Assembly: GCA_943735955.1 (NCBI GenBank)
Contig: OX030957.1
Span: 12,638,517-12,702,516 of the forward strand
DNA length: 64,000 bases
Direction of reading: 5' to 3'
Origin: Piscicola geometra
Taxonomy: Eukaryota > Annelida > Clitellata > Hirudinida > Piscicolidae
Shown here: one piece after another, positions 14,680 to 27,200 of the stretch
Position numbering within the stretch: position 1 is the stretch's first letter
How the letters are laid out: every line of letters starts with the position of its first letter
Notes under the pieces: model-generated
The model's database searches: none
The model's input: only the letters and a program-made list of their open reading frames with translations
What the model was told of the DNA's origin: nothing
Program-made: the position numbers and the translations under genes

Positions 14680-15780
14680 ATGGGTGAAAAATCAGAGCTT
14701 GAAAAAGATTTGATTGAATCAATAAATGCAGGAAAGGGGGCTTCGGTCAGGAGGCTGCTGAAGGATGGCGTTGATGTGGACTGCATGGACCATACTGGAA
14801 TGACTCCTCTACAGCATGCGTCCTACAAAGGTGACATCGAGATTTGCCGTCTGCTTCTCGAGAATGGCGCCAACATCAATGATAATCGCCATCACCATGG
14901 CTACACAGCACTCATGTTTGCTGCACTCTCCGGAAATAAGCAGGTGATATGCCTAAAAGGTGAATAAATTAATATAATTTTCATATATTCACTAAATTCA
15001 ATAAAATATTTCATGCACTTGATTTTTTAATATTGCATTTCCAGGTTGTGAGATTCCTGCTAGAGAAGGGAGCAGACGCCACTGTGGTGAACTCGGTCAA
15101 GAGGACAGCGGCTCAAATGGCGTCGTTTGTGGGTCGGCATGAGATCGCTTCGATCATCAACAACTTCATGAACTTTGAAGATCTCGCCAGGTTCAGTATT
15201 ACTTTTTTGTGTTTTGTGACAGTGTTTTAATACTCTTTATTTGGACTTTAATCATTTTATTTATTATGTCTATTAAATAAAAAATATTTTTCGAAGATTG
15301 ATAACCCAATTCAAAGTCTGTTTTTTCTCTAAGGCATTGCAATGTCAAAGGCAAGGATGGCAAGGCCCTTCTGAAGCCACATCTCCTCAACTCCCTCTAC
15401 CAATACATCAGCACCTCCAACTTCAACCCTGTCCAGTAGGTTTTAGTTAAACTTTAATTATTATTTTAATTAAAATAACACATAATATTATTCAAAACAT
15501 ATTAACCCAAACTTCCATCCTTTCATTAAACTCTAATAACACGTTTAAAATACCAATTCCATTCCATTTAAAAGCATTTTAACCCACTCTATAAGCCCAA
15601 CCAAAAACTTTGCAACACAGCTTAGCTGTGGTGTTGAGGAGGCAAACAGAACTACTGCAACACAGGCACGTGGTGTGTCGCGTGTTGGAGGAGATGGTGA
15701 ATGACCTGATGAAGAGGAGGCAAACTGACGAGGTTTGTAATAATATTAATAGCAATAATAAAAATAACAACAATAATAAA

Positions 15781-15811
<31 letters not shown>

Positions 15812-18800
15812 GTAATAGTAATGATAATAATATTTATTATTATTATTATTATTGTTGTTATTGTTACAATAACAACAATAATAATAAAATAAAAATAATA
15901 ATAAATGATAATGATTTAGTATTAATAATAATAATAATAACAATAGCAATAATTTTTTTTGGTTTATACCAGAGGTGCACAACCCGCAGCCCTCCGGCCT
16001 GTTTTATGCGGCCCCCAGACAACTAGTCCATTTTGGCTATTTGCGGCCCTAAAAGAATTTTAAATCGACGCAACCACCCATCTCTTTTTAATAGTACTGT
16101 TTGCACTTTCTTAATATAAAACGATTGGAACAACAACAACGAGCGATAATTGAGTTGTTTTAATTTAGTAAGAATGTCAAAGCGTAAAATTGAGGCAGAA
16201 ACTCGTCAGTTTAATGAAGAATGGACAAATGCAGCATTTCAACGGAACAGCTTTGGGCCTAATTTGTCGCGAGTCCGTAACTGTAATGAAGGACTACAAT
16301 TGCAAAAGACATTATGAAACCAAACACGCTGCTACGTTTGATGATGTGAAAGACTAAGCTAGAAAAAATATAATTGATCAACTTGTGAAAAGATTGTCAT
16401 CTGAGCAAAATATTTTTTAACAAAAATTAATGAAAATGAGACTTTTGTTCGTGCCGGTTGTGCCGTAGCACAGATTATTGCGCGATTGTCTCGACCATTT
16501 ACTGATGGTGATTTCGTCAAATCTGCATGCAAGCCATTTGCAAAGAAGTCTTCCCTGAGAAAACAGACCTGTTTAACAAAGTGCCATTGTCACGGATGAC
16601 TATCCAGCGCCGGGTGGTTGATTTATCCAATGACGTTTGCGTGACAAGCTTGCCATTTGCAAGTATTTTTCAATTGCCTTAGATGAGAGCACGGATAACG
16701 TTGACACAGCACAGCTTTTGGTTTTTGTTCGTGCGGTGGATGAGAACTTTAAACTAATTCAGGAATTAGCAGGAATGGCCTCACTACGTGGACGTGCGAC
16801 TGGTGCAGATATTTTAGAGGAGTGAAATCTGTTCTTGACGTTCTTTGGCCAAAGCTCTGTAGTGTTACTACTGACGGTGCACCCGCCATGACTGGTAAAG
16901 AATTAGGACTTGTTGCTCATCTGCGATCACATTTGCGAGGCTTAGGAATTCCAACAGACACCATCCACGCATACCACTGCATCATACATCAAGAGTCACT
17001 GTGAACACGAGTCATTAATTTTGATAATGTTATGAAGTTTGTTTTTAAATCAGTGAACTTCATATGAGCAAAAGGACTTAACCATCGACAATTCAGATAA
17101 TTTCTTGAAAACATTGAGTCAGAATATCGTGACATACCATATCACACTTATGTAAGGTGGTTGAGTCGAGGAAAAGTTCAAACTAGGTTTGTTGAGTTAC
17201 GAAAGGAAATCTGTGAATTCCTTGTTACCAAAGGCAAAGACACAGCTGTTTTTACAGACAAACAGTGGTTGGCAGACTTAGCATTTTTGGCAGACATAAC
17301 AGAACACTTAAATAAATTGAATCTGCGTCTTTAAGGCAAAGATCACTACATCTTTGATATGTGCCAAGAGCTGCTGTCATTCACCTTGAAGCTACGGCGG
17401 TTTTGTTCGAATTTGCAATCTGGTAATTTATGTCATTTTCCTTTTTGTTCAGCTTTTCAGAAAGAATGCCAATGTGACTTCAATAAATACCACGATAGTT
17501 GTGAAGCGTTACTGAAGGAATTTAATGAACGTTTTGATGCATTCAGGGAGCTTAAGGATTTATTCAACTTCATCCGTGACCCTTTCTCTTGTGCTGTTGA
17601 ATGCGTACCTGAGCAATGTCAGTTAGAAGTCATTGATCTTCTTTGTTCACCAGAATTAATGTCTGCGTTTCAGCATAACTTCATTTAAACTTTTTATGGA
17701 AGTCTTAGTTCAGTTAAATATGGAGCGGTCAAAGATTTGGCTTGCCGAATCTTGTCTGAATTTGGCAGCACATACGTGTGTGAACAAACGTTTTCAGTCA
17801 TGAACACAAATAAAAATAAACTGAGATCATTTTTGTCTGATGATAATCTTTGTTCGATTTTGAGGCTTGCAGCAACAGAACTCAAACCCAATATTGGCAA
17901 TGTTGTTGCAACCATTCAGGCTCAACCTTCTCATTAAAATTCTAGCATTTAGTTATTCATACATGTTTAAATAACGGTATTTTTTATGAAATTCATTAAA
18001 AATTTGCATTCTTTGAGTTGTTTTATTGTGTCATCTATGTGCACGCTGATGCGGCCCTTGGCGCCCCGGGACTCAGTGATTTTGGCCCTCAGGCTGAAAA
18101 AGGTTGTGCACCCCTGGTCTATACTGTTCACAGCCTGACAGATGCATGCCATGTTACAATGGTTCTGAGTACCATGGTTCTTATGCGCCAGAGACGCCAC
18201 TCCACACGACGTACACATCTCTCAATGCATACGTCGCAAACACCGCATCATATACACTAGGTATATGATAGTACATGGTTGCTTGTCAAGGATTCGAACA
18301 GACTACCTTTAAGTTGCAAGTCCGACGTCTACCAACTGAATTGCAGTCGATTCACCCCTTAACCGATTCACCCCATAACTGATTCACCCCATAACCGATT
18401 CACCCCATAACCGATTCACCCCATAACCGATTCACCCCTCAACCGATTCACCCCTTAAAATAGTTAAAAACGGACTTTTTTTAAATAAAAATTTTAATAT
18501 AAAATAAAATTGTAAATATAAAATAAAATTGTAAATATAAAATAAAATTGTAAATATAAAATAAACTTTTAAATATAAAATAAAATTTTAAATATAAAAT
18601 AAAATTGTAAATATAAAATAAAAGTTTAAATATAAAATAAATTTTAAATATAAAATAAAATTTTTAATATAAAATAAAATTTTTAATATAAACTAAAATT
18701 TTTAATATAAAATAAAATTTTTAAAATAAAATAAAATTTTTAAAATAAAATAAAATTTTAAATAAAAAATAAAATTTTAAATAAAAAATAAAATTCAAAA

Positions 18801-21800
18801 TAAAAAATAAAATTTTAAATAAAAAATAAAATTTTAAATAAAAAATAAAATTTTAAATAAAAAATAAAATTTTAACTAAAAAATAAAATTTTAAATATAA
18901 AATAATTTATTAAATTCAAAATATTTTATCAAAACAAAATATTGAATAAAAAATAAATTATTCAACACAAAATAAATTACTAAATACAAGACACTCTTTT
19001 CAACCAATTCATTTTAGGGTTGTAATTTATGACAGCCTTTGGACAAAATAAACCTTGAGGAATGATTCTTTTTAGAGTTAATTGAACTTTTTTAGCAAGT
19101 AAAAGCGAAGCATACATTAGTAATTTTTAACATGGGGCAGATCATGCAGTTGATTAAGAATTGATTAGGAAGTGAGGAATAAACAGACTATTTTTAAAGG
19201 ACATATAAAAACGGTGCTTTTTTCTCTTTCCTATCTATTTTCTTTGCAATCAGTTGACTTGAATCGTCCATCCTGCACATATCTCACTTCTACTGAATTT
19301 ATACATTTTTGCACATTTCCTAGTTTTTAGGCAATTCTTACCCGTATCTCACATCTCATGATAATTGTGAGAGAACTATGTATTAGTTTGGTTCCAACCT
19401 TGTTTATTTTGTCGAAAAAATAAAATTTCGGTTAAAAGTACACTAGCATACTGAAAGTAAGCAACGAATATATACATCTGCCATTAATGAAGATTTCGTT
19501 AATAGGTTAACCTGGCTTCTATTCTTTCCATGAATTATAAATTGAAAATATATCCAAAATAATTATTTATTTGACAAAAAACACACAAAAAAATTTTATT
19601 TTAACAACCAATTCATGATATTAAATTATCATTATTCAATAACAAGTTATTCAATATAAAATATACTATATAAAATATAAATATACTGGTATGAATATAA
19701 ATATACTGGTATAAATATAAATATACTGGTATAAATATAAACATACTATGAGAATTATAAATATGCTATATAAAATATAAATATACTATTAATAATATAA
19801 ATATGTTATATAAAATATAAATATACTATTACTATAATTATTAAAAATATACTATTGAGGGGTGGATCGGTCAAGGGATGAATCGACTGCATAAATATAA
19901 CTGCACTTTTTCAGAAATAACAAGTTTTGAATTTTTTACAATGCGCGAACAAACAAACATTTGATTTTCGTGATGGCCAATCAGAGCTATTTATTTTATA
20001 ATTATCTATTTGTTTTATAATTATCTATTTATTTTATAATTATCAATTTATTTTATAATTATCAATTTATTTTATAATTATCTATTTATTTTATAATTAT
20101 CTATTTATTTTATAATTATCTATTTATTTTATAATTATCTATTTATTTTATAATTATCTATTTATTTTATAATTATCTATTTATTTTATAATTATTTATT
20201 TATTTTATAATTATCTATTTATTTTATAATTATCTATTTATTTTATAATTATCTATTTATTTTATAATTATCTATTTATTTTATAATTATCTATTTATGT
20301 TATAATTATCTATTTATTTTATAACTATCTATTTATTTTACAATTATCTTTTATTTTATAATTATTTATTTATTTTATAATTATCTATTTATTTTATAAT
20401 TATCTATTTATTTTATAATTTTCTATTTATTTTATAATTTTCTATTTATTTTATAATTATCTATTTATTTTATAACTATCTATTTATTTTATAATTATCT
20501 ATTTATTTTATAATTATCTATTTATTTTATAATTATCTATTTATTTTATAATTATCTATTTATTTTATAATTATCTATTTATTTTATAATTATCTATTCA
20601 TTTAATAATTATCTATTTATTATATAATTATCTATTTATTATATAATTATCTATTTATTTTATAATTATCTATTTATTTTATAATTATCTATTTATTTTA
20701 TAATTATCTATTTATTTTATAATTATCTATTTATTTTATAATTATCTATTTATTTTATAATTATCTATTTATTTTATAATTTTTTCAATATTTTATAATT
20801 TTTTTAAATATTTTATAATTTTTTTAAATATTTTATAATTTTTTAATATTTTATAATTTTTTTAATATTTTATAATTTTTTTAATATTTTATAATTTTTT
20901 TAATATTTTATAATTTTTTCAATATTTTATAATTTTTTAATATTTTATAATTTTTTTAATATTTTATAATTTTTTTCATATTTTATAATTTTTTAATATT
21001 TTATAATTTTTTTAATATTTTATAATTTTTTAAATATTTTATACTTTTTTTAATATTTTATAATTTTTTTAATATTTTATAATTTTTTAAATATTTTATA
21101 ATTTTTTAAATATTTTATATTTTTTTTAATATTATATAATTTTTTAAATATTTTATAATTTTTTTAATATTTTTTAATTTTTAATATTTTATAATTTTTT
21201 TTATATTTTATAATTTTTTTAATATGTTATAGTTTTTATATATATTTTTTAGATATATTTTATAATTTTTTTAATATGTTATAGTTTTTATATATATTTT
21301 TTAGATATATTTGATAATTTTTTTAATATGTTATAGTTTTTATATATATTTTTTAGATATATTTTATAATTTAAAAAAATAATTTGCATTTATTTTATCT
21401 TTTTAAATAAATGTATTTATTCATTTTAAAAAATTTTCATAGTTTTTTATTTATTTGAACAAATTATAGTTTTTATTTTTTTCATTATTTAAAAAATAAT
21501 AATTTATTATTTTATTTTAGCCAAATACCTATAAAAAATAAAGTCCGTTTTTAACTATTTTAAGGGATGAATCGGTTGAGGGGTGAATCGGTTATGGGGT
21601 GAATCGGTTATGGGGTGAATCGGTTATGGGGTGAATCGGTTATGGGGTGAATCGACTGCATCCCTACCAACTAAGCCATCCCCGCTGCCCATAATAACAA
21701 TAACAATAATAATAATGACGAGCATTATTATAGTGGCGTATAACCCGAATGGGCTTCGATGCCTCTTAGGCTGCATATTTTCACTTGCGCCTTTGGATAA

Positions 21801-23862
21801 TACGGCATTGTTTGTACTCGAACCTAAAACCTTTCTTTATTGGTCAAACCGAGAGTCGTAACCGACTTGACTACCCGTTCACAGGTAGCTGCTATGAAGA
21901 TGCACTACTTCTCTTCGTACCTGCAACAGGCCGCATCTTATATGGGCATTAAGGGAAGGCAGGAGGAAAGTGATGGGAAGGAGTGTACTGGTGATGGTGG
22001 GAGTAGTGGTAGTGGAGATGGAGGTGAGGGAGATGGTAATGTTGGTGAGGCTGAGGAACCAGGAATGGAATATGAGGCAGCATTCAACAGTCAGTAAGCT
22101 CTTGATTTCATTTATTTTCTTTTTATAGTATTTATAATCTTTTAAATTAACATTTATTTGAGCAAGCTCTAACCTCACTTCGTTCCAGGAAGCAGCACCA
22201 CCATTTCCCTCCGTTGGCCACCATTGCAAACACACACACAACCACACACAGAATGGCTCAAGTACCTCATGAAACACAACACGCCATTGGACAATCCGCT
22301 GCCCAATCAGGAACTAGTAATACGAAGATCATTACTATCATTCCCCATCCAGCAGTCACAACTCTTTCAACAAATCGTTTCCACGGTGACGTACACTCCG
22401 TCAAAGGACGTCTGTCGTGACGTCAGAATGTCCGCCATGGCGTGCTTCTACAACGCCCTGAATGGACACAGGTACGTCGTGTGTACACATACACGTACAC
22501 TGTACACATACACGTACACGTACCTGCCACAAGACCCATAATATCGAATTGGATAAAATATTTCAAATGTAATGGTTATTAGATTGTCTAATGAATAGTT
22601 TAGATTAATTAAGATAATATTAATAACAACAATGATAATAATAATAATTTTTAAAAATATAACTTCTATGATTGCATCTGACCAATCACGGCGGCAGGAT
22701 GAAGAACGAGGAGGAGGATAGGCAGTGTGCCACTTGTGAGCAGTTCAATGGCAAAGCCTGCAACGTCTGCAAGTAAGTTTAACTATTTTTGAATAACTCA
22801 TCAAATAATGTCTTTATTTCAATTGATTAATTGATTGATTGATTACAATAATTATTAACCTATTAAAAAATTTAATGTATAAATTTATTATTAACCTATT
22901 AAAAAATTTAATGTATAAATTAATTATTAACCTATTAAAAAATTCAATGTATAAATTAATTATTAACCTATTAAAAAATTTAATGTATAAATTAATTATT
23001 AACCTATTAAAAAATTTAATGTATAAATTAATTATTAACCTATTAAAAAATTTAATGTATAAAATAATTATTAACCTATTAAAAAATTTAATGTATAAAA
23101 TAATTATTAACCTATTAAAAAATTTAATGTATAAAATAATTATTAACCTATTAAAAAATTTAATGTATAAAATAATTATTAACCTATTAAAAAATTTAAT
23201 GTATAAAATAATTATTAACCTATTAAAAAATTTAATGTATAAAATAATTATTAACCTATTAAAAAATTTAATGTATAAAATAATTATTAACCTATTAAAA
23301 AATTTAATGTATAAAATAATTATTAACCTATTAGCAAATTAAATCGTTACAATTATAATGATAGCATGGGAAGCAGTGACTAACGCGTTGGCTACCTTTC
23401 CACTTCGACAGGAGTGTCTACTATTGCGACAAACAGTGTCAGAAACTGCACTGGGGCATGCACAAGGGGCAGTGTGGTCGCATGAAGGAGGGAAAAGAAA
23501 AGATGGACAGATTGAGAGAGAAGGAGGAGAGGGAGAGGAAGGAAGAGGAGGAGAGGAAGGAAGTGGAGGAGAGGAAGGAAGTGGAGGAGAGGAAGGAGGA
23601 GAGGGAGAGGAAGGAAGAGGAGGAGAGGAAGGAAGTGGAGGAGAGGAAGGAAGAGGTTGGAGAAGAAGAAAACGAGGAGGTTGTTTTCAAAGAAAAATAC
23701 GATTGTGTCGATGAGGGGAGGGAGTTTGAAGGAGGAAGAGGAGGAGGAGAAGGAGGTGGAGGAAGAGGAGACGAAAAGAAAGATGCAGATGGCTATGAAG
23801 ATAAGGGTCACAATGACCTTGCGTTCACAGCAGACGTTCAAAAGATTCAGATTTCACTGTAG
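14680..23862 (+). CDS. ANKMY2: Ankyrin repeat and MYND zinc finger protein ANKMY2
   Basis: Eight exons: 14680-14943, 15045-15190, 15334-15435, 15621-15732, 21885-22093, 22196-22471, 22698-22772 and 23412-23862. Joined they give 1635 nt, exactly 544 codons plus stop, with matching phases at every junction. Residues 1-137 hold ankyrin repeats, including GYTALMFAALSGNK and RTAAQMASFVG, as in vertebrate ANKMY2 (about 441 aa). AMKMHYFSSYL in exon 5 matches the conserved middle. The MYND finger is C380-C383-C391-C394-C400-C404-H412-C416, split between exons 7 and 8. In vertebrates the protein binds FKBP38 and helps traffic adenylyl cyclases to cilia in Hedgehog control. Unusual here are a Gly/Asp/Glu-rich insert in exon 5 and a long Glu/Arg/Lys repetitive tail encoded by a GGAAGGAGGAGA-type minisatellite. 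Intron 4 is 6.15 kb of nested transposons, while the others are about 100-640 bp. The exon 6 acceptor is the least certain junction. Confidence 0.93.
15735..15958. repeat. (AAT/ATT)n tract, 3' tail of a minus-strand SINE
   Basis: AAT, AAC and ATT triplets mixed over about 220 bp, starting right after the exon 4 donor of ANKMY2. Read on the minus strand, it is the A/T-triplet tail expected at the 3' end of the tRNA-derived SINE whose body resumes at 18125, beyond the hAT insertion. Confidence 0.75.
15970..18116 (+). mobile_element. hAT transposon, GTF2IRD2/FAM200-like transposase remnant
   Basis: Terminal inverted repeats CAGAGGTGCACAACC (left) and GGTTGTGCACCCCTG (right) are flanked by an 8-bp duplication, gtttatac at 15962-15969 and gtctatac at 18117-18124 (one mismatch). 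That is the hAT signature. Inside, a degenerate transposase runs on plus: a start MSKRKIEAETRQFNEEW at 16174, a middle part with FSIALDESTDNVDTAQLLVF (16637-16825), AYHCIIHQESL (about 16970), and a C-terminal hAT dimerisation segment FGSTYVCEQTFSVMNTNKNK (17737-17937). Stops and frameshifts at many places make it a pseudogene. It lies in ANKMY2 intron 4, inserted in the body of an older SINE. Confidence 0.9.
18125..18328 (-). mobile_element. tRNA-derived SINE, 3' part of a split copy
   Basis: Read on minus, this begins with the end of a tRNA-like head: ACGTCGGACTTGCAACTTAA, then a B-box-like GTTCGAATCC, followed by a body with ATACCTAGTGTATATGATGC down to the hAT insertion. Its 5' piece with the A-box lies at 21664-21692, on the other side of the foldback element, and its triplet tail lies at 15735-15958. 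Removing both insertions restores a continuous tRNA-like head. Confidence 0.75.
18338..21663. mobile_element. Foldback (giant inverted repeat) element, copy 2, with 9-bp target duplication
   Basis: Outer arms (18338-about 18490 and about 21525-21663) are inverted copies: a tip GGATGCAGTCGATTCACCCC (left tip slightly altered), then six or so 16-bp units ACCGATTCACCCCATA, then TAGTTAAAAACGGACTTT. The interior is almost entirely 19-bp AT satellites: TAAAATAAAATTGTAAATA types (18490-18920), AATATAAATATACTGGTAT (about 19660-19850), TAATTATCTATTTATTTTA (about 40 copies, 19990-20775) and TAATTTTTTTAATATTTTA (20775-21200). Two short unique stretches occur (about 18960-19640 and 19890-19990), and an internal tip copy lies at about 19857-19892. 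The 9-bp flank ctaccaact occurs on both sides (18329-18337 and 21664-21672). No ORF. A 9-bp duplication is typical of Mutator-like elements; that assignment is inference. Confidence 0.82.
21664..21692 (-). mobile_element. tRNA-derived SINE, 5' part of the split copy
   Basis: On minus this reads GGGCAGCGGGGATGG then CTTAGTTGGTAG, a tRNA-like 5' end with an A-box (TGGCTTAGTTGGTAG). It joins precisely, through the duplicated 9 bp, to the sequence at 18328 once the foldback element is removed. Confidence 0.75.
21693..21884 (-). mobile_element. tRNA-derived SINE adjoining ANKMY2 exon 5
   Basis: On minus the element starts GTGAACGGGTAGTCAAGTCG (A-box-like), has ACTCTCGGTTTG and a B-box-like GGTTCGAGTAC, then a body ending in an (ATT)n tail at about 21693-21720. 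A second copy of the same family lies at 60990-61074, sharing the tRNA-like head. On plus, the SINE 5' end forms the sequence CCCGTTCACAG that is the acceptor of ANKMY2 exon 5. Confidence 0.72.
22835..23340. repeat. 36-bp satellite in ANKMY2 intron 7
   Basis: About 14 nearly identical copies of a 36-bp unit (AATTATTAACCTATTAAAAA then ATTTAATGTATAAA with one or two variable bases). Because 36 is a multiple of three and one sense frame lacks stops, a repetitive 167-codon frame results; it is not a protein gene. Early units read TTAATTATT and later ones ATAATTATT, showing local homogenisation. Confidence 0.95.
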
Positions 23863-23869
23863 GACTCGA

Positions 23870-24021
23870 CAGAAATTACTACTACTACTTCTACTACTAC
23901 TTTTAATACTACTATAGTATACTACTACTACTACTTTTACTACTACTACTACTATACTAAACTACTACTGCTACCACTACTACTACTACTACTATACTAT
24001 ACTATAACTACTACTACTACG
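23870..24021. repeat. (ACT)n / (TAC)n microsatellite
   Basis: ACTACT triplets with ATACTATA interruptions, beginning just after the ANKMY2 stop codon and so probably transcribed as its 3' UTR. Confidence 0.9.
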
Positions 24022-24235
24022 TTGTTGTAGGACTTTGGCCAGGTCTAGCTGTGGTTGTCGATGTTGTGTTCTTCTTCCGGAAAGGGCACATTGGCATTTA
24101 CTTGCTTCCGTTGCCTCACGTATTGAAAGCGTTAATGTAGCGAGTTAATTAGAGTTGTTGTGAAAGTTGTTCTTTTGTGTGGTTGTTGTATGCCGGCTTA
24201 TCATGAAGGCATTTGTTATTTTTTGGTTTAATTTA

Positions 24236-24241
24236 AATAAA
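24236..24241 (+). terminator. Candidate ANKMY2 polyadenylation signal
   Basis: AATAAA about 370 bp after the ANKMY2 stop and 52 bp before the METTL13 stop codon on the other strand. On minus, an ATTAAA lies at about 24227-24232 and could serve METTL13. The two 3' UTRs therefore probably overlap or abut. Confidence 0.4.
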
Positions 24242-24292
24242 AAACAACATTTAAACCGTTGTAAAAATTCTCAAAAAAATACTCCAAATCAT

Positions 24293-27200
24293 TCAGAGAA
24301 ATTTGATCGATTTGAAATTAATGTCGCTGATGGCATCCAGGTACTTCTTATTGTGTTTGCCGATCATCGTTCTCAAACACTCGCCTCCTTCTCTGACATG
24401 ATCGAGCGAGCTCACAACTTTCTCGCTGATCACCGTTGAATTGGATTGATCGGCCTCCACCGTACGACACCCGCTCAGGCAATAGCACACTTCGTTCACT
24501 TCGTCATCGGCCTTCCGACTCAAAACCTCGCTGAATACATGCTTCAACCTCTCGATCACCATCGTTCGGTTCGAGTGTGACCTGGTGACCAGGTTCAGGA
24601 CGAGAACGCCTGGTTGAAGGGTGAGATGCGAGGTAAAGTTTGAACAGTTTTAAGAGATTATTACGTATATAACTTCCTGTAATTCTCGAGACAAAATAAT
24701 ATAAATTTAAAACAAAGAGTTTACAAAATTTGGCATTAAAAAAGTATATAACTCCTTATAATTTAAATTCTCAAACGAAAAAAAATAAATAAACCACAAA
24801 AGAAAATATAGCATTGAAATAAAAGTGGTCTGAAATTTAAAAACGGCCATTACCCAGTGGAGCTAGGACCTCGCGGAGGGAGTAGATGAAGTCCGTTTCA
24901 ACGAAGGCGGCTGGAGGGAAGCTTAAGGCGCTCTGGAGGTCCTTGTTGTCAATGTCGACCACAAGTACGTCGTATAACTTGCCTTGGTGTGGGTGGGGAG
25001 GGTGGTTGATGTCGATGACGATGACGAGAGAAGCAATGACTATGATGATGATGATGATGATGATGATACTGTAAAAACAGCGAACCTTTTTTTCTAGCTT
25101 CTTCTACAAACTCCATCGCATCCTGCACCACCAGTCTGAGCCTCCCTCTCTCTTCCACTCCTCCCCCTCCCAAGCCAAACCACTTTCGGCCCACCTCAAC
25201 CACCTTCTCTTCCAACTCCACAGCGTCTATGGTCACCTGCGATGTTCAAGAAATAGCCATGGTTAACGTGGAATCAGTGTTGTAGCCATATAAATATCTC
25301 CAAAATGAAATTCTCTATAAAATATTTAATAAATTAATCTAAAGGTTACATATATGAATAAATGATTAACCAATAAAATATTCAACAAAGCAATCATCAC
25401 CATCTCATATTCTCCAATTTTTTTATACAGGTCAAAAGGTTACACATACTAATAAAAGAATAATCACTATAAAATGAAGTCATAAATTTACATATATTAA
25501 TGAATTATTCATCCCTAAAACAAGGTCAAAGGGTTGAGGGTCACATTGGGCAGGGCGTTCAAGAGGAACATGGGTAAGGTACCTCCTCCCACCCCCAACA
25601 TCGCCATCTTCACTGCCCCTCCATCTGGTGGGTGCATGTATTAATACATGATTTATTCATTAAATATCTAATAAATGATTTATTCATAAAATATCTAATA
25701 AATGATTTATTCATAAAATATCTAATAAATGATTTATTCATAAAATATCTAATAAATGATTTATTCATAAAATATCTAATAAATGATTTATTCATAAAAT
25801 ATCTAAAAAAATGATTTATTCATAAAATATCTAATAAATGATTTATTCATAAAATATCTAATAAATGATTTATTCATAAAATATCTAATAAATGATTTAT
25901 TCATAAAATATCTAATAAATGATTTATTCATAAAATATCTAATAAATGATTTATTCATAAAATATCTAATAAATGATTTATTCATAAAATATCTAATAAA
26001 TGATTTATTCATAAAATATCTAATAAATGATTTATTCATAAAATATCTAATAAATGATTTATTCATAAAATATCTAATAAATGATTTATTCATAAAATAT
26101 CTAATAAATGATTTATTCATAAAATATCTAATAAATGATTTATTCATAAAATATTTAATAAATGATTTATTCATAAAATATCTAATAAATGATTTATTCA
26201 TAAAATATTTAATAAATGATTTATTCATAAAATATCTAATAAATGATTTATTCATAAAATATCTAATAAATGATTTATTCATAAAATATCTAATAAATGA
26301 TTTATTCATAAAATATCTAATAAATGATTTATTCATAAAATATCTAATAAATGATTTATTCATAAAATATCTAATAAATGATTTATTCATAAAATATCTA
26401 ATAAATGATTTATTCATAAAATATCTAATAAATGATTTATTCATAAAATATCTAATAAATGATTTATTCATAAAATATCTAATAAATGATTTATTCATAA
26501 AATATCTAATAAATGATTTATTCATAAAATATCTGGTAAATGATTTATTCATAAAATATCTAATAAATGATTTATTCATAAAATATCTGGTAAATGATTT
26601 ATTCATAAAATATCTAATAAATGATTTATTCATAAAATATCTAATAAATGATTTATTCATAAAATATCTAATAAATGATTTATTCATAAAATATCTAATA
26701 AATGATTTATTCATAAAATATTTAATAAATGATTTATTCATAAAATATCTAATAAATGATTTATTCATAAAATATCTAATAAATGATTTATTCATAAAAT
26801 ATCTAATAAATGATTTATTCATAAAATATCTAATAAATGATTTATTCATAAAATATCTAATAAATGATTTATTCATAAAATATCTAATAAATGATTTATT
26901 CATAAAATATCTAATAAATGATTTATTCATAAAATATTTAATAAATGATTTATTCATAAAATATCTAATAAATGATTTATTCATAAAATATTTAATAAAT
27001 GATTTATTCATAAAATATCTAATAAATGATTTATTCATAAAATATCTAATAAATGATTTATTCATAAAATATCTAATAAATGATTTATTCATAAAATATC
27101 TAATAAATGATTTATTCATAAAATATCTAATAAATGATTTATTCATAAAATATCTAATAAATGATTTATTCATAAAATATCTAATAAATGATTTATTCAT

